11,745 nucleotides of DNA, taken from contig JAGVMI010000088.1 in the NCBI GenBank assembly GCA_020053845.1, positions 1-11,745 of the forward strand. Reading direction: 5' to 3'. Positions 1 to 7,318 of this stretch are shown here, piece after piece. The stretch comes from Candidatus Babeliales bacterium (lineage in GTDB: Bacteria; Babelota; Babeliae; Babelales; Vermiphilaceae). The translations under genes were made by a program, and so were the position numbers. The notes beneath the pieces were generated by a model. It searched no databases, had not been told where the DNA came from, and saw only the letters and a list, made by a program, of their open reading frames with translations. Within the stretch, counting starts at the first letter, position 1, and the number at the start of each line of letters is the position of its first letter.

Positions 1-1488
1 ATTCACGGGACATGCATTGATCACTTTTGCTTTATTAGTGAGCTCGCCATATGCAGCGCGAATCAATCTAATTTCACTTGCTATGGTGAATGATTCATGA
101 TGCCATTTAATGCGCGGCGCAAACGTCATTGCATAATCGATTGCATTAAGTGATTCTTGCTCAAATGTAGAATCAATCACGCCGCGGCCATAAATGATAA
201 AGCGATCATTCCCAGAAGCACCAGGAATTTCATACAAGCAATCATGGCATCCAATATTTTTAGTAAACCCAATTGTGAGGCCTGGTTCTACACAGCAGCG
301 CAGATAGAAATCAAATATTCCTGCAACATACCGAATTGGCGAATACGTTTCATGGTTTGTTTTGGGATTGTTAGAAGTAACTCCATAGCCACCCAGCAAC
401 AATTCATCGGTAAGATTTGATGCATACGTAACAATGCCAGTACTAATAAAACGTTCATATTCATAACGTCCATATGCTTGGGCTGACAAGCTTGAAACGC
501 CTGCACGAGTACTGTACACACTGCCGCCAAATACGGTACTCAAGCGTGGAATTAACCGTTTGTAATCAAGTGAAAACCCAAACACAGCATCACATCCATA
601 AAGGCGTACCTGCGCATGCAAGTTAGGAACAATGGCACGTCGCAAATATTTCGTGCTAAAGCCTTCAGGGCCATTACTCTTAAAATCAAATTGCGAGGCT
701 GCTGCAAAAATAAATTCTACAAACGTATACGGACGCCCGGTAAAACGAATCTGTGGGTAGCGCCCTACACACTCGAAAGGCGCATTATCAAACGTTGTAG
801 GATTGGTAACGGGTGCCTCTGGCGGTACAAGCGGATGCCAAAACTGTCCTGCAAGGAGTGATCCGCCATCCCAATCAAGCTGAATAAATGCATGGCGCAG
901 CGTTGCGCCGCCGAGCGCATTATGCAGATCAACTTGCACATCACGCACGCCATCATTTACCCATGCACCGGTAAAATCTATTTCTACAAAACCCGCGGGG
1001 TATATTTTCCCCGTGGAGTGACCAGTAATCAAACCCTGCAAGCGCGTTTGGATGGAGAACAAACTCAGCTGGCCACGGCTATTAATATCTTTCCCACACA
1101 CATCATTCACGCGTGGTGCAGGCAGCGGTGCTTGCAGATTATCGCGAAAGCCTATCATTTCTCGCGTGTCGATGAGCAAAACGCTTTTAACAAATCCTGA
1201 TATTTGTAACGCGACTGTTTCTGATGAAACCACAAGCCCATCATCGCCAAATATAGAAAGATTGCCGCACTCAGGCGCCCGATAAAAGGGCGCCTGACAT
1301 GCAACTAAATTACTTTCTGGACGCCACCACGTGAAAAGCATGTCGGGACAGTCTTGCGCCGGACAATAGGTGCACGCCTCACTATCATCAAAGAGCAGTA
1401 TATGCTCACATGATGCAGCAAGCACGGGTGCTGCACTCGTTGTTAAGATGCACAGCCATGCTAAGAAACTACGTTTGAATGCGTCCAT
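1..1488 (-). CDS. Porin-like outer-membrane beta-barrel protein (3' end outside window)
   Basis: The reading frame is open from ATG at 1488 to the left edge: 496 codons, no stop. A signal peptide is clear (K5-R6, hydrophobic 8-20, cleavage near VLA-AS at 24-25). The mature part reads as alternating short beta strands. It carries landmarks I associate with a porin-like barrel family: SGFVKS at 97-102, DTR at 107-109, LDWDGGSLLAGQFWHPL at 204-220 and PQIRFT at 245-250. The likely role is diffusion of small solutes across the outer membrane; the substrate cannot be read from sequence. It starts 13 nt after the stop of the upstream Cache gene, with a purine-rich GAGAGAG in front of the ATG, so the two are probably co-transcribed. 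Oddities are 14 cysteines in the visible mature chain (four clustered at 27-47) and two strong hairpins within the coding DNA. The assignment as an outer-membrane barrel is firm; the exact family is remembered, not searched. Confidence 0.8.
   Translation of the reverse strand, partial: MDAFKRSFLAWLCILTTSAAPVLAASCEHILLFDDSEACTYCPAQDCPDMLFTWWRPESNLVACQAPFYRAPECGNLSIFGDDGLVVSSETVALQISGFVKSVLLIDTREMIGFRDNLQAPLPAPRVNDVCGKDINSRGQLSLFSIQTRLQGLITGHSTGKIYPAGFVEIDFTGAWVNDGVRDVQVDLHNALGGATLRHAFIQLDWDGGSLLAGQFWHPLVPPEAPVTNPTTFDNAPFECVGRYPQIRFTGRPYTFVEFIFAAASQFDFKSNGPEGFSTKYLRRAIVPNLHAQVRLYGCDAVFGFSLDYKRLIPRLSTVFGGSVYSTRAGVSSLSAQAYGRYEYERFISTGIVTYASNLTDELLLGGYGVTSNNPKTNHETYSPIRYVAGIFDFYLRCCVEPGLTIGFTKNIGCHDCLYEIPGASGNDRFIIYGRGVIDSTFEQESLNAIDYAMTFAPRIKWHHESFTIASEIRLIRAAYGELTNKAKVINACPVN
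993..1016 (-). repeat. GC-rich hairpin with one mismatch inside the porin coding region
   Basis: CCGCGGGG (993-1000) and CCCCGTGG (1009-1016) pair with one mismatch around an 8-nt AT loop. It lies in translated sequence, about 280 nt downstream of the stronger hairpin in the same gene. It may be only a chance result of codon choice. Confidence 0.5.
1271..1297 (-). repeat. Perfect 10-bp inverted repeat inside the porin coding region
   Basis: TCAGGCGCCC (1271-1280) and GGGCGCCTGA (1288-1297) are perfectly complementary around a 7-nt AT-rich loop. In the porin mRNA this forms a very GC-rich hairpin about 190-220 nt after the start codon. No U-tract follows on the mRNA strand, so it is not a standard intrinsic terminator. 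It is in frame and translated at about residues 64-73. Confidence 0.8.
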
Positions 1489-1501
1489 TCTCTCTCGCTT
1501 A

Positions 1502-3547
1502 TTACATGTACATACTTGAAGCTACAATATAGCGCTTACCATCTTTCTCAACTGCTTCTGCGTATGATTCTTTTACAGCCCCATTAAGACGATATTTAAC
1601 AGTGCCTGGGCCTTCATTGGTTGAATTAATAATCAGTTTAATAAACTGACGTCCTTCATCATCTTTTGCATTAATAATGTTACGCCACACCACATCAAGA
1701 TCAATGCCATACACATAGCAATAACCAATAGGGCTTACTACAAGGATTTCAAGATCACCGCGAACAAAACGTCCCGCACGATCGCTGAATGCGCTAAATG
1801 CTTGTGCAGAATCATTCGCAGTCAGATAGCTAACCGCACCCTTGGCCATGAGTTCCATAGTTTCTCGACGCGTTGAAGGATAAATACCTGATGCAATTAC
1901 CACGCGTTCAATGCCAAGATCAACTTCTTCTACATACACAGACCACAATGAATTGTTAAGCCGTGCATCAACCCAACCGCCACCACGCTTTGCTTGATTG
2001 ATAATGTTGCGTACATAATACTCGCCTGCATCATCTTGCGTGTTGAAGAAATTCTGCCCTACAAAACCAGCATTGCGCCCATTCGCTAAGCACATTCCTT
2101 TTTCGTCATACACTACTAGGTAGAGATCGCCGATTTTAAACTCATTTTCAGTAGGGTCATTAAACGCCTGTACTGCCTGCGATTTACCACTCTTTTTCAT
2201 AAACTCATATCCACGGCGCACAAGATCAACTACGGTGTCTTTATTAATATCTGGATAGTAGCCGCTGCCTATGAAATAATACTTGCCTTCTGCATCCTGC
2301 ACACGTTTTGCAAATGAGCGGCGGCGCGTGCGGTTTTGTTTGAATTCAAACCATGCTTCGGATTCTTTTGAAAGTCGGTCAATAATTTCTTTAACGATGT
2401 AGCGGCCATCTTCATCTTTTTGATCAAGCTGGTTCATACCCACAAATGTTGGTAAATCACCAAATGCTACTAATGTGCCACGGTCATCGTACGCAAATAC
2501 ATACGTGCTACCATCAATAAATCTGCCCAGAGGATAATCCATATCGCCAAAACCTTCTGCTGGCGGACGCCCTTCTTCTTTAACTTTATCAAACCATGCT
2601 GCTGCACCACGCACCATACTCACCACAGCATCAGAGCGCGAGTGTGGATAAAATCCGCAGCCAATCACGTATGATTTGCCACCTTTTTCAACGCGCTTTA
2701 CATATGAAACTTTAGTAGCGTTACGCCATTCGTACGTTACCCAGCCGCCACCTTGCTTGGCAACATCAACCAAACCACGTACTACCATAAAGCCAAAGCG
2801 GTCACGCATGTTGTACAAATTGCGCCACAAGAATGTTGATTCTGCGCCATCTGCCATGCACACGCCTTCTATGTCAAACAGAAAGACGTTAAGCTCGCCC
2901 TGCACAAATTGCTTGGTGAGAGTAAATGCATTGCATGCTTCTTCAATAGTGTGCTCGTTAAAAAAACCGATAGCACGCTCTACAAGTTGTTGTGCACGCT
3001 CTCTTTTTGCAAGCTCTTGGCGCACTTCTTCATCAGCACCGGGGGTGAAGCCTCCACTAGCACGCTCTTGTGCTAGCCGCTGCTGCACCTCCTGTTTTCT
3101 CTCTTTATAGTCAGCATTATTAGTAGCTCTTGGTGCTTGATTAGTAGTAGTTGGCGCTGATCTTTTTCTACGCTTTACAGGTTTTTTTCCTTTATCAAAT
3201 GATTCATCAAGTGCTGCTTCATCACTTATTGCTACATCGCGTACATCAACAGCTGCAGGCATTGCTGTCGCATTTGCTGATTTGCGTGCTGGCGTTACCA
3301 TGCCAAATTTATCTAATTGAATATCTGGCGCAGCCGCTGCAGGTAAAGGCTTAATTTCACTTGGCCTTTGCAGTGGCACTACAGTAGGTAAAGCTGTGTC
3401 ATTGTGCATTGCGTCAGCGGGTTTCGCCGGGAATGCACTCTGCACACCAGTCGTCATAAATTCTCGCGCTTGCCCCACTTCGGCAACTGAATCAGCACGC
3501 AGCGATGATCCTATCGCAAGTGCAATGAATAGACCGTATCGTTTCAT
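1502..3547 (-). CDS. Exported protein with four tandem Cache domains
   Basis: The protein has 681 residues from ATG at 3547. That start is chosen because AAGGGG lies 8 nt upstream; an in-frame ATG 18 nt earlier has no ribosome-binding site. Residues 1-18 form a signal peptide (cleavage near LRA-DS). Residues 19-187 are a low-complexity linker rich in Ala, Pro and Thr, with a basic patch KKPVKRRKRS at 121-130 and a charged helix at about 147-190. Four sCache_2-like units follow (about 188-312, 312-444, 444-566, 566-681). Each has the 'D..G......N' strand-helix pattern and ends in an [G/S]xY motif (GFYP 298-301, GYYP 429-432, GIYP 554-557, SMY 678-680). Units 1 and 3 have GGGW (266-269, 522-525), units 2 and 3 VGxN (369-372, 496-499), units 1 and 4 WRN (241-243, 621-623). 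Cache domains normally bind small ligands outside the membrane in front of a signalling module; here there is no second membrane segment and no output domain, so a soluble periplasmic binding or scaffold role is inferred. It is first in an operon with the porin gene. Confidence 0.85.
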   Translation of the reverse strand: MKRYGLFIALAIGSSLRADSVAEVGQAREFMTTGVQSAFPAKPADAMHNDTALPTVVPLQRPSEIKPLPAAAAPDIQLDKFGMVTPARKSANATAMPAAVDVRDVAISDEAALDESFDKGKKPVKRRKRSAPTTTNQAPRATNNADYKERKQEVQQRLAQERASGGFTPGADEEVRQELAKRERAQQLVERAIGFFNEHTIEEACNAFTLTKQFVQGELNVFLFDIEGVCMADGAESTFLWRNLYNMRDRFGFMVVRGLVDVAKQGGGWVTYEWRNATKVSYVKRVEKGGKSYVIGCGFYPHSRSDAVVSMVRGAAAWFDKVKEEGRPPAEGFGDMDYPLGRFIDGSTYVFAYDDRGTLVAFGDLPTFVGMNQLDQKDEDGRYIVKEIIDRLSKESEAWFEFKQNRTRRRSFAKRVQDAEGKYYFIGSGYYPDINKDTVVDLVRRGYEFMKKSGKSQAVQAFNDPTENEFKIGDLYLVVYDEKGMCLANGRNAGFVGQNFFNTQDDAGEYYVRNIINQAKRGGGWVDARLNNSLWSVYVEEVDLGIERVVIASGIYPSTRRETMELMAKGAVSYLTANDSAQAFSAFSDRAGRFVRGDLEILVVSPIGYCYVYGIDLDVVWRNIINAKDDEGRQFIKLIINSTNEGPGTVKYRLNGAVKESYAEAVEKDGKRYIVASSMYM

Positions 3548-3568
3548 TACAGCTTCCCCTTGCATAAT

Positions 3569-3597
3569 TCACTACTATCGCTTTTTTCTATTGCCAA
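3569..3597 (-). promoter_or_regulatory. Candidate promoter of the Cache-porin operon
   Basis: On the minus strand TTGGCA (3597-3592) is followed after 17 nt by TAGTGA (3574-3569), with GATAGTAG spanning 3579-3572. The same ATAGTAG core precedes the next two genes on the plus strand. The leader to the start codon would be about 15-20 nt. This is by-eye matching only. Confidence 0.35.
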
Positions 3598-3690
3598 GCA
3601 GTATAGTTCATGCTGATAGCAAACACACTCACCACCATATAAACGGTTGAAGATGTTGTCCAATTTTTAGCTGCTCGCTCTGGATCGCGC

Positions 3691-3719
3691 TTGCACAGGT
3701 GTTTTGCTTATAGTAGATA
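3691..3719 (+). promoter_or_regulatory. Candidate promoter of the exported orphan gene
   Basis: TTGCAC at 3691-3696 and TAGATA at 3714-3719 are 17 nt apart, and the second box overlaps TATAGTAG (3709-3716). Whether the -10 is TATAGT or TAGATA cannot be settled by eye. Confidence 0.35.
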
Positions 3720-3750
3720 TGGATGTGTACCACCTAAAAAGGAGATGCTC

Positions 3751-4467
3751 ATGGCACCTATTCGTGCTGCAATAGTGTGTGCGCTTATCACCTGCCAAAT
3801 TGCTCAAGGTTGGGGTTCTGAAGCGGGCACATCAGTTGAAAAAAAACAGAAAACAAACTTCTATGGAACGCTTGAAACACAACAAGGCAATACAACAAAT
3901 GTTGAAAATATATCCATTGAAGGCAAGTATAAGCAGATCCCTGTTTATGAGCGTCCTCAAGATGTTGATAAAGAAAAAATCACTACAAAAAAAAGACAAA
4001 AAGTCAGCATTGAAGAAATCCCGTTAGATATCGATCCCTCATCAGATCTCGTAGTAACCTACATAGATCTTAATGAGATCAAAGAAATCAAAGTGCCAAA
4101 TGCTCACCAGCAATGGGTGTATCGACGCGACGACAGTAAACGCGCACTCTACTACGTTGAAATCAGCGTCATCTCAAAAGGCGGCTCACAAACATCGTAC
4201 TTAATAAGCCGTTCAACAAAAATTTGGTGCCATGGCATTTCAGATTCTGGGCCTGAAGAAAAGAAGGTTCCACTACCTGCTGTCAAAACACTTACCATTG
4301 ACGGATTCTGCGTACGCGATGATGAAACAGGCCAATGCCTTATCCAGCCGGAAAGGCCAAACGGCAAAAGACAACGAGCTACGAAAAAAGCTGACATTAC
4401 ACTAGAAAAAGCTCCCATTGTGCAGCCTCAGGAAGCACCAGCAGCCAGTGCAGCGTCCGCTGCATAA
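3751..4467 (+). CDS. Exported protein of unknown function
   Basis: The protein has 238 residues. ATG at 3751 is chosen because AAGGAG (3739-3744) sits 6 nt upstream; an in-frame ATG at 3745 directly abuts that site and earlier ATGs have none. Residues 1-22 look like a signal peptide (R5, hydrophobic 6-18, cleavage near GWG-SE); there is no lipobox. The core has strand-like segments: FYGTLETQQG (37-46), VENISIEGKYKQIPVYE (51-67), IDLNEIKEIKVPN (105-117), YYVEISVIS (134-142) and VKTLTIDGF (178-186). The 80-84 and 204-213 regions are basic and the tail (222-238) is Pro/Ala-rich. I recall similar 'NI.I.GKYKQIPVYE...IDL.EIKEI.VP' proteins from Dependentiae genomes, but assign no function. It stands alone between divergent and downstream promoters; no clear terminator follows it. 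Confidence 0.75.
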   Translation: MAPIRAAIVCALITCQIAQGWGSEAGTSVEKKQKTNFYGTLETQQGNTTNVENISIEGKYKQIPVYERPQDVDKEKITTKKRQKVSIEEIPLDIDPSSDLVVTYIDLNEIKEIKVPNAHQQWVYRRDDSKRALYYVEISVISKGGSQTSYLISRSTKIWCHGISDSGPEEKKVPLPAVKTLTIDGFCVRDDETGQCLIQPERPNGKRQRATKKADITLEKAPIVQPQEAPAASAASAA

Positions 4468-4473
4468 AAAAGC

Positions 4474-4483
4474 ACATGCATGT
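4474..4483. repeat. 10-bp palindrome after the orphan gene
   Basis: ACATGCATGT is self-complementary and lies between the orphan stop codon and the candidate thioredoxin promoter. It could be a regulator half-site pair or chance; there is no U-tract to make it a terminator. Confidence 0.3.
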
Positions 4484-4509
4484 TTCAAGGTTTGTTGCTA
4501 TAGTAGAGT
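4481..4509 (+). promoter_or_regulatory. Candidate thioredoxin promoter (TATAGTAG core)
   Basis: TTGCTATAGTAG at 4495-4506 holds an extended -10-like TGCTATAGT. The corresponding -35 position (TGTTTC, 4481-4486) is weak. The core matches those before the orphan and Cache genes. Confidence 0.35.
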
Positions 4510-4561
4510 ACTCTTATGACAATCGTATGTATGTGCATAGCACTACTGATAAGGAATTATG

Positions 4562-4882
4562 ATGGCGGTAGCGATTACGCAAGATAACTTTCAAAAAGAA
4601 GTGTTAAGCGCTTCACAACCAGTAGTCCTTGATGTATACGCAAGCTGGTGCGGGCCCTGCCAAATGATGGCGCCTGTATTTGAAGAGCTTGAGCGCGAAC
4701 ATGGCTCAACCTATAAGTTCGCAAAGCTCAACGTTGATGAAGCGCGCGAAGTATCCATTCAGTTGGGCGTTACTTCAGTACCAACATTTATCTTTGTTAA
4801 AGATGGCCAAATCAAAGGCCGCGAAACAGGCTACATGAGCAAAGATATGCTCAAAGAAAAAATAACCGCCTATCTTGGGTAG
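4562..4882 (+). CDS. trxA: Thioredoxin
   Basis: A small cytoplasmic dithiol-disulfide oxidoreductase that passes electrons from thioredoxin reductase to protein disulfides. Numbering from the Met at 4562, the redox motif WCGPC is at 29-33, the strand VVLDVYASWC before it is typical, and the cis-proline is P74 in SVPTF. At 106 residues it has the standard length and no signal peptide. Two consecutive ATG codons open the frame; the second (4562) is preferred because AAGGA (4551-4555) is 6 nt from it and only 3 nt from the first (4559). The gene is a single transcription unit, ended by a strong hairpin shared with the converging ankyrin gene. Confidence 0.95.
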   Translation: MAVAITQDNFQKEVLSASQPVVLDVYASWCGPCQMMAPVFEELEREHGSTYKFAKLNVDEAREVSIQLGVTSVPTFIFVKDGQIKGRETGYMSKDMLKEKITAYLG

Positions 4883-4901
4883 TTGCAGATTTCCCCAAAA
4901 G

Positions 4902-4930
4902 AAAAGGCTCCTGATGTCAGGAGCCTTTTT
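4902..4930 (+). terminator. Intrinsic terminator, probably bidirectional
   Basis: AAAAGGCTCCTGA (4902-4914) and TCAGGAGCCTTTT (4917-4929) form a 13-bp stem with T-rich sequence after it. The complement also ends in a T-rich run, so the hairpin can stop both trxA (plus) and the ankyrin gene (minus), which converge here. Confidence 0.92.
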
Positions 4931-4943
4931 ATTTATCACAACT

Positions 4944-5876
4944 TCACTTTTTTATGCTGACGTTTTTAAGCTTGTCAGCAAGTTCTTGAGCTTGCTTAAC
5001 CTTTTCTTTGTGCATATCAAGCACTTTAAAAAACGTATCATATTTTTGCTTGTATTCTTGAAGCAATCCACCTAAGTTGCAATCAAGCCCTTCTTGCGCT
5101 ATTTGTCGCGCAGTTTTGCCTCTCACCATTTCCTTTTTTTCAGGATCTATGCCTGCTTCCAGCAAACTTAATAATGCATTATGCATATCAAGCTCATCTC
5201 GCCGGCGTATGCACGCAGCAAGTGAATGTATAGGAGTCCAATCATAGAGCGCTTCATAAGGAGGTGTAAGCCCGTGATCGCAGTACCAAGGAATAAGAAG
5301 CCACGAATGTGTCGAGCACTCGCATACTGCATGCAACACATTGCTTTTATGCTTGTTGCGCTTGTTAATATATACCTCACGTGCAGTAGGATCACCAATA
5401 TGTTCAACCAATATTTTTGCAGTCGGAATGCTTCGCGCTGCAAAAAGAAGTGGATTGCCACAATCACTAATTGTCTGATTAGGATCCACTCCACAATCAT
5501 TCAGCAGGTACTCGAGGAGCTTCTCATTGCCCACATCAAGTGCTCTCGTGATTGCACTAACGCCAAAAGCAGAAGCATTCGGATTAGCGCCACGCGCTAC
5601 CGCAAGCCTAACCATTATCACACTGGATGGAGCGGACCACCACGCATCATTATATATGTGAGAGCCGCCCTGCTTACCACACAAATAACCCAGCAGATCG
5701 CAGTTAGCAGCATCCCGCGGATCACAATTCACCGCGCCCAACACGCGCGATCCTGGACACAAAAAATCCATGAATGTGAGTGTATCAAGATCAATATGCG
5801 CATAAGAGCGATTGACTTCCACGGTCCAATACGCACAAAGAACCGTCAGAATTGCACACAAAACAGAAACTACCAT
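4944..5876 (-). CDS. Exported or membrane-anchored ankyrin-repeat protein
   Basis: The protein has 310 residues. ATG at 5876 is preceded by GGGGGAGAGG at a good distance; a nearby upstream ATG is out of frame and ends after three codons. Residues 2-18 are hydrophobic (a signal peptide without a clear cleavage site, or an anchor). Degenerate ankyrin repeats cover about 85-265, visible as ARGANPNASAFGVSAITRAL (94-113), DCGVDPNQ (127-134), NPLLFAARSIPTAKILVEH (141-159), SNVLHAVCE (178-186), DWTPIHSLAA (212-221) and LLEAGIDPEKKEMVRGKTAR (238-257). The end (272-304) is a charged helix, possibly a coiled coil. Ankyrin repeats bind proteins; in intracellular bacteria they often occur in host-directed effectors, which is only inference here. 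Thirteen cysteines are present, many for a possibly non-cytoplasmic protein. It lies downstream of cysS but behind that gene's terminator. Confidence 0.85.
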   Translation of the reverse strand: MVVSVLCAILTVLCAYWTVEVNRSYAHIDLDTLTFMDFLCPGSRVLGAVNCDPRDAANCDLLGYLCGKQGGSHIYNDAWWSAPSSVIMVRLAVARGANPNASAFGVSAITRALDVGNEKLLEYLLNDCGVDPNQTISDCGNPLLFAARSIPTAKILVEHIGDPTAREVYINKRNKHKSNVLHAVCECSTHSWLLIPWYCDHGLTPPYEALYDWTPIHSLAACIRRRDELDMHNALLSLLEAGIDPEKKEMVRGKTARQIAQEGLDCNLGGLLQEYKQKYDTFFKVLDMHKEKVKQAQELADKLKNVSIKK

Positions 5877-5943
5877 TGCATCCTCTCCCCCTTGATAACC
5901 GTGAGATGCCTCGTAGGTAGTGTGCTTGAAAATGATGTGTGGT

Positions 5944-5970
5944 TAAAACAAACGCCCGCAAAAGCGGGCG
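5944..5970 (-). terminator. Intrinsic terminator of cysS
   Basis: On the minus strand CGCCCGC, a TTTT loop and GCGGGCG form a 7-bp GC-only stem (5970-5953), followed by TTTGTTTT. It starts 13 nt after the cysS stop codon and separates cysS from the ankyrin gene. Confidence 0.88.
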
Positions 5971-5983
5971 CTTATCATCGGCA

Positions 5984-7318
5984 TTACTTAAGCTTTTTAT
6001 CCTGAATCTCAAAACCAAGCGATCTGAGTTCATCGCGAAGCTCATCAGCACGTTTCCAGTCTTTTGCCGCGCGCGCAGCATCACGCGCATCAAGCAACGC
6101 CTTGATTTGTGGCGTCATCTCCACAACAGGCTGTGCAAGAGGAACAAGCGTAAGCCCAAATACTTCACGTAAAAACCAATATACTGCTGCTTTTTCTTGT
6201 TCATCATGAGCTAGAGCTGGCAACTCTTCAAAAAGTACACCCAATGCGCCAACTGTATTCAGATCATCAAGCACAAACTCAAGCATGCGCGTGACTATGG
6301 GCGACTGCTGAGCAGCGTGCTTGGTAGCAAGCGCTTGATTGACCTGCTCGAAAGCACGTACAAGGCGCTGATATGTCTTTTGTACTTGAGCCAATGACTC
6401 AAATGAAAAATCTAATGGTGCACGATACTGATGGTTGAGAAAATAAAAACGAACCACCATCGGATCATATTGCGCAAAAATATCTTTGAGTGTAAAAAAG
6501 TTGCCCAATGATTTGGACATTTTTTCTTTATTTACAAACACATGCGCATTATGCATCCAATAGCGCGAGAATGTTTTTTTGGTGACTGCTTCAGACTGCG
6601 CAATTTCATTTTCATGATGCGGAAAGATAAGATCCATGCCTCCGCAATGAATATCAATCTGATCGCCTAAATAGGTACGCGCAAGAGCTGAGCATTCTAT
6701 ATGCCAGCCGGGTCTGCCATATCCCCATGGGCTTTTCCAGAACGTCCCCTCTGCTTCACCTTTCCACAATGCGAAATCAAGCGGATCTTTTTTTCTATCA
6801 TTAAGCTCAACACGCGCTCCAGCACGCAGATCATGCACATCATGCTTTGATAGTGCTGCATACTGAGGAAATGTAGGAATATTAAAATAGACGTCTCCGT
6901 CAACTGCATACGCATGCCCTGAGGCAATCAGATCTTCAATAAATGCAATGATTTGCGGAATATTATCTGTAACACGCGGCTCATACGCAGGCGCAATACA
7001 GTTGAGCGCATGCATATCTTCTTTATACGATGCAATGTAGCGATCAGCTATTTCTTTGTAGCGAAGCTCATCACCTGTTTCTTTAGCTGCGCGATTGATA
7101 AGTTTGTCGTCAATATCAGTAAAGTTACGACAATAAGTAACGTCATATCCTAGAAAAGCAAGCACACGTAGCAATACATCAAAGGATACATAACAACGCC
7201 CATGCCCTAAGTGAGCATGATCATAAGGCGTCACTCCACATACATAAAGACGCACCTTGCGATCGGGTACATGAAATTCTTCTCTTTTTCCACTGAGGGT
7301 ATTAGTTATCTTTAACAT
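5984..7318 (-). CDS. cysS: Cysteinyl-tRNA synthetase
   Basis: A class I aminoacyl-tRNA synthetase that charges tRNA-Cys in the cytoplasm. The 444 residues show the HIGH signature as HLGH (36-39), KMSKS (266-270), and zinc ligands C27, C209, H234 and E238 in the contexts YVCGVTPYD, WHIECSA and FPHHENE. The C-terminal part (about 330-444) is the DALR-type anticodon-stem region and ends with the usual small basic segment (AAKDWKRADELRDELRSLGF). Length is at the short end of the normal range. ATG at 7318 is preferred: AGGGTGAT lies just upstream and the protein then starts MLKITNTLSGKREEF like relatives; an in-frame GTG at 7330 overlaps that site. It is transcribed divergently from bamA. Confidence 0.97.
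   Translation of the reverse strand: MLKITNTLSGKREEFHVPDRKVRLYVCGVTPYDHAHLGHGRCYVSFDVLLRVLAFLGYDVTYCRNFTDIDDKLINRAAKETGDELRYKEIADRYIASYKEDMHALNCIAPAYEPRVTDNIPQIIAFIEDLIASGHAYAVDGDVYFNIPTFPQYAALSKHDVHDLRAGARVELNDRKKDPLDFALWKGEAEGTFWKSPWGYGRPGWHIECSALARTYLGDQIDIHCGGMDLIFPHHENEIAQSEAVTKKTFSRYWMHNAHVFVNKEKMSKSLGNFFTLKDIFAQYDPMVVRFYFLNHQYRAPLDFSFESLAQVQKTYQRLVRAFEQVNQALATKHAAQQSPIVTRMLEFVLDDLNTVGALGVLFEELPALAHDEQEKAAVYWFLREVFGLTLVPLAQPVVEMTPQIKALLDARDAARAAKDWKRADELRDELRSLGFEIQDKKLK

Noticed and set aside
157..1285. Several plus-strand frames of 77-102 codons at the left edge
   Set aside because: All are antisense to the continuous porin-like frame, which has a signal peptide and family motifs.
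2676..3110. Plus-strand open frame of 144 codons
   Set aside because: Antisense to the Cache gene, Ser/Cys/Arg-rich composition typical of a reverse frame, and no ribosome-binding site.
5226..6005. Long plus-strand open frame of 259 codons
   Set aside because: It lies antisense to the ankyrin gene and the end of cysS, is rich in Arg, Ile, Thr and Cys with no domain pattern, and runs through the cysS terminator. A shadow frame.
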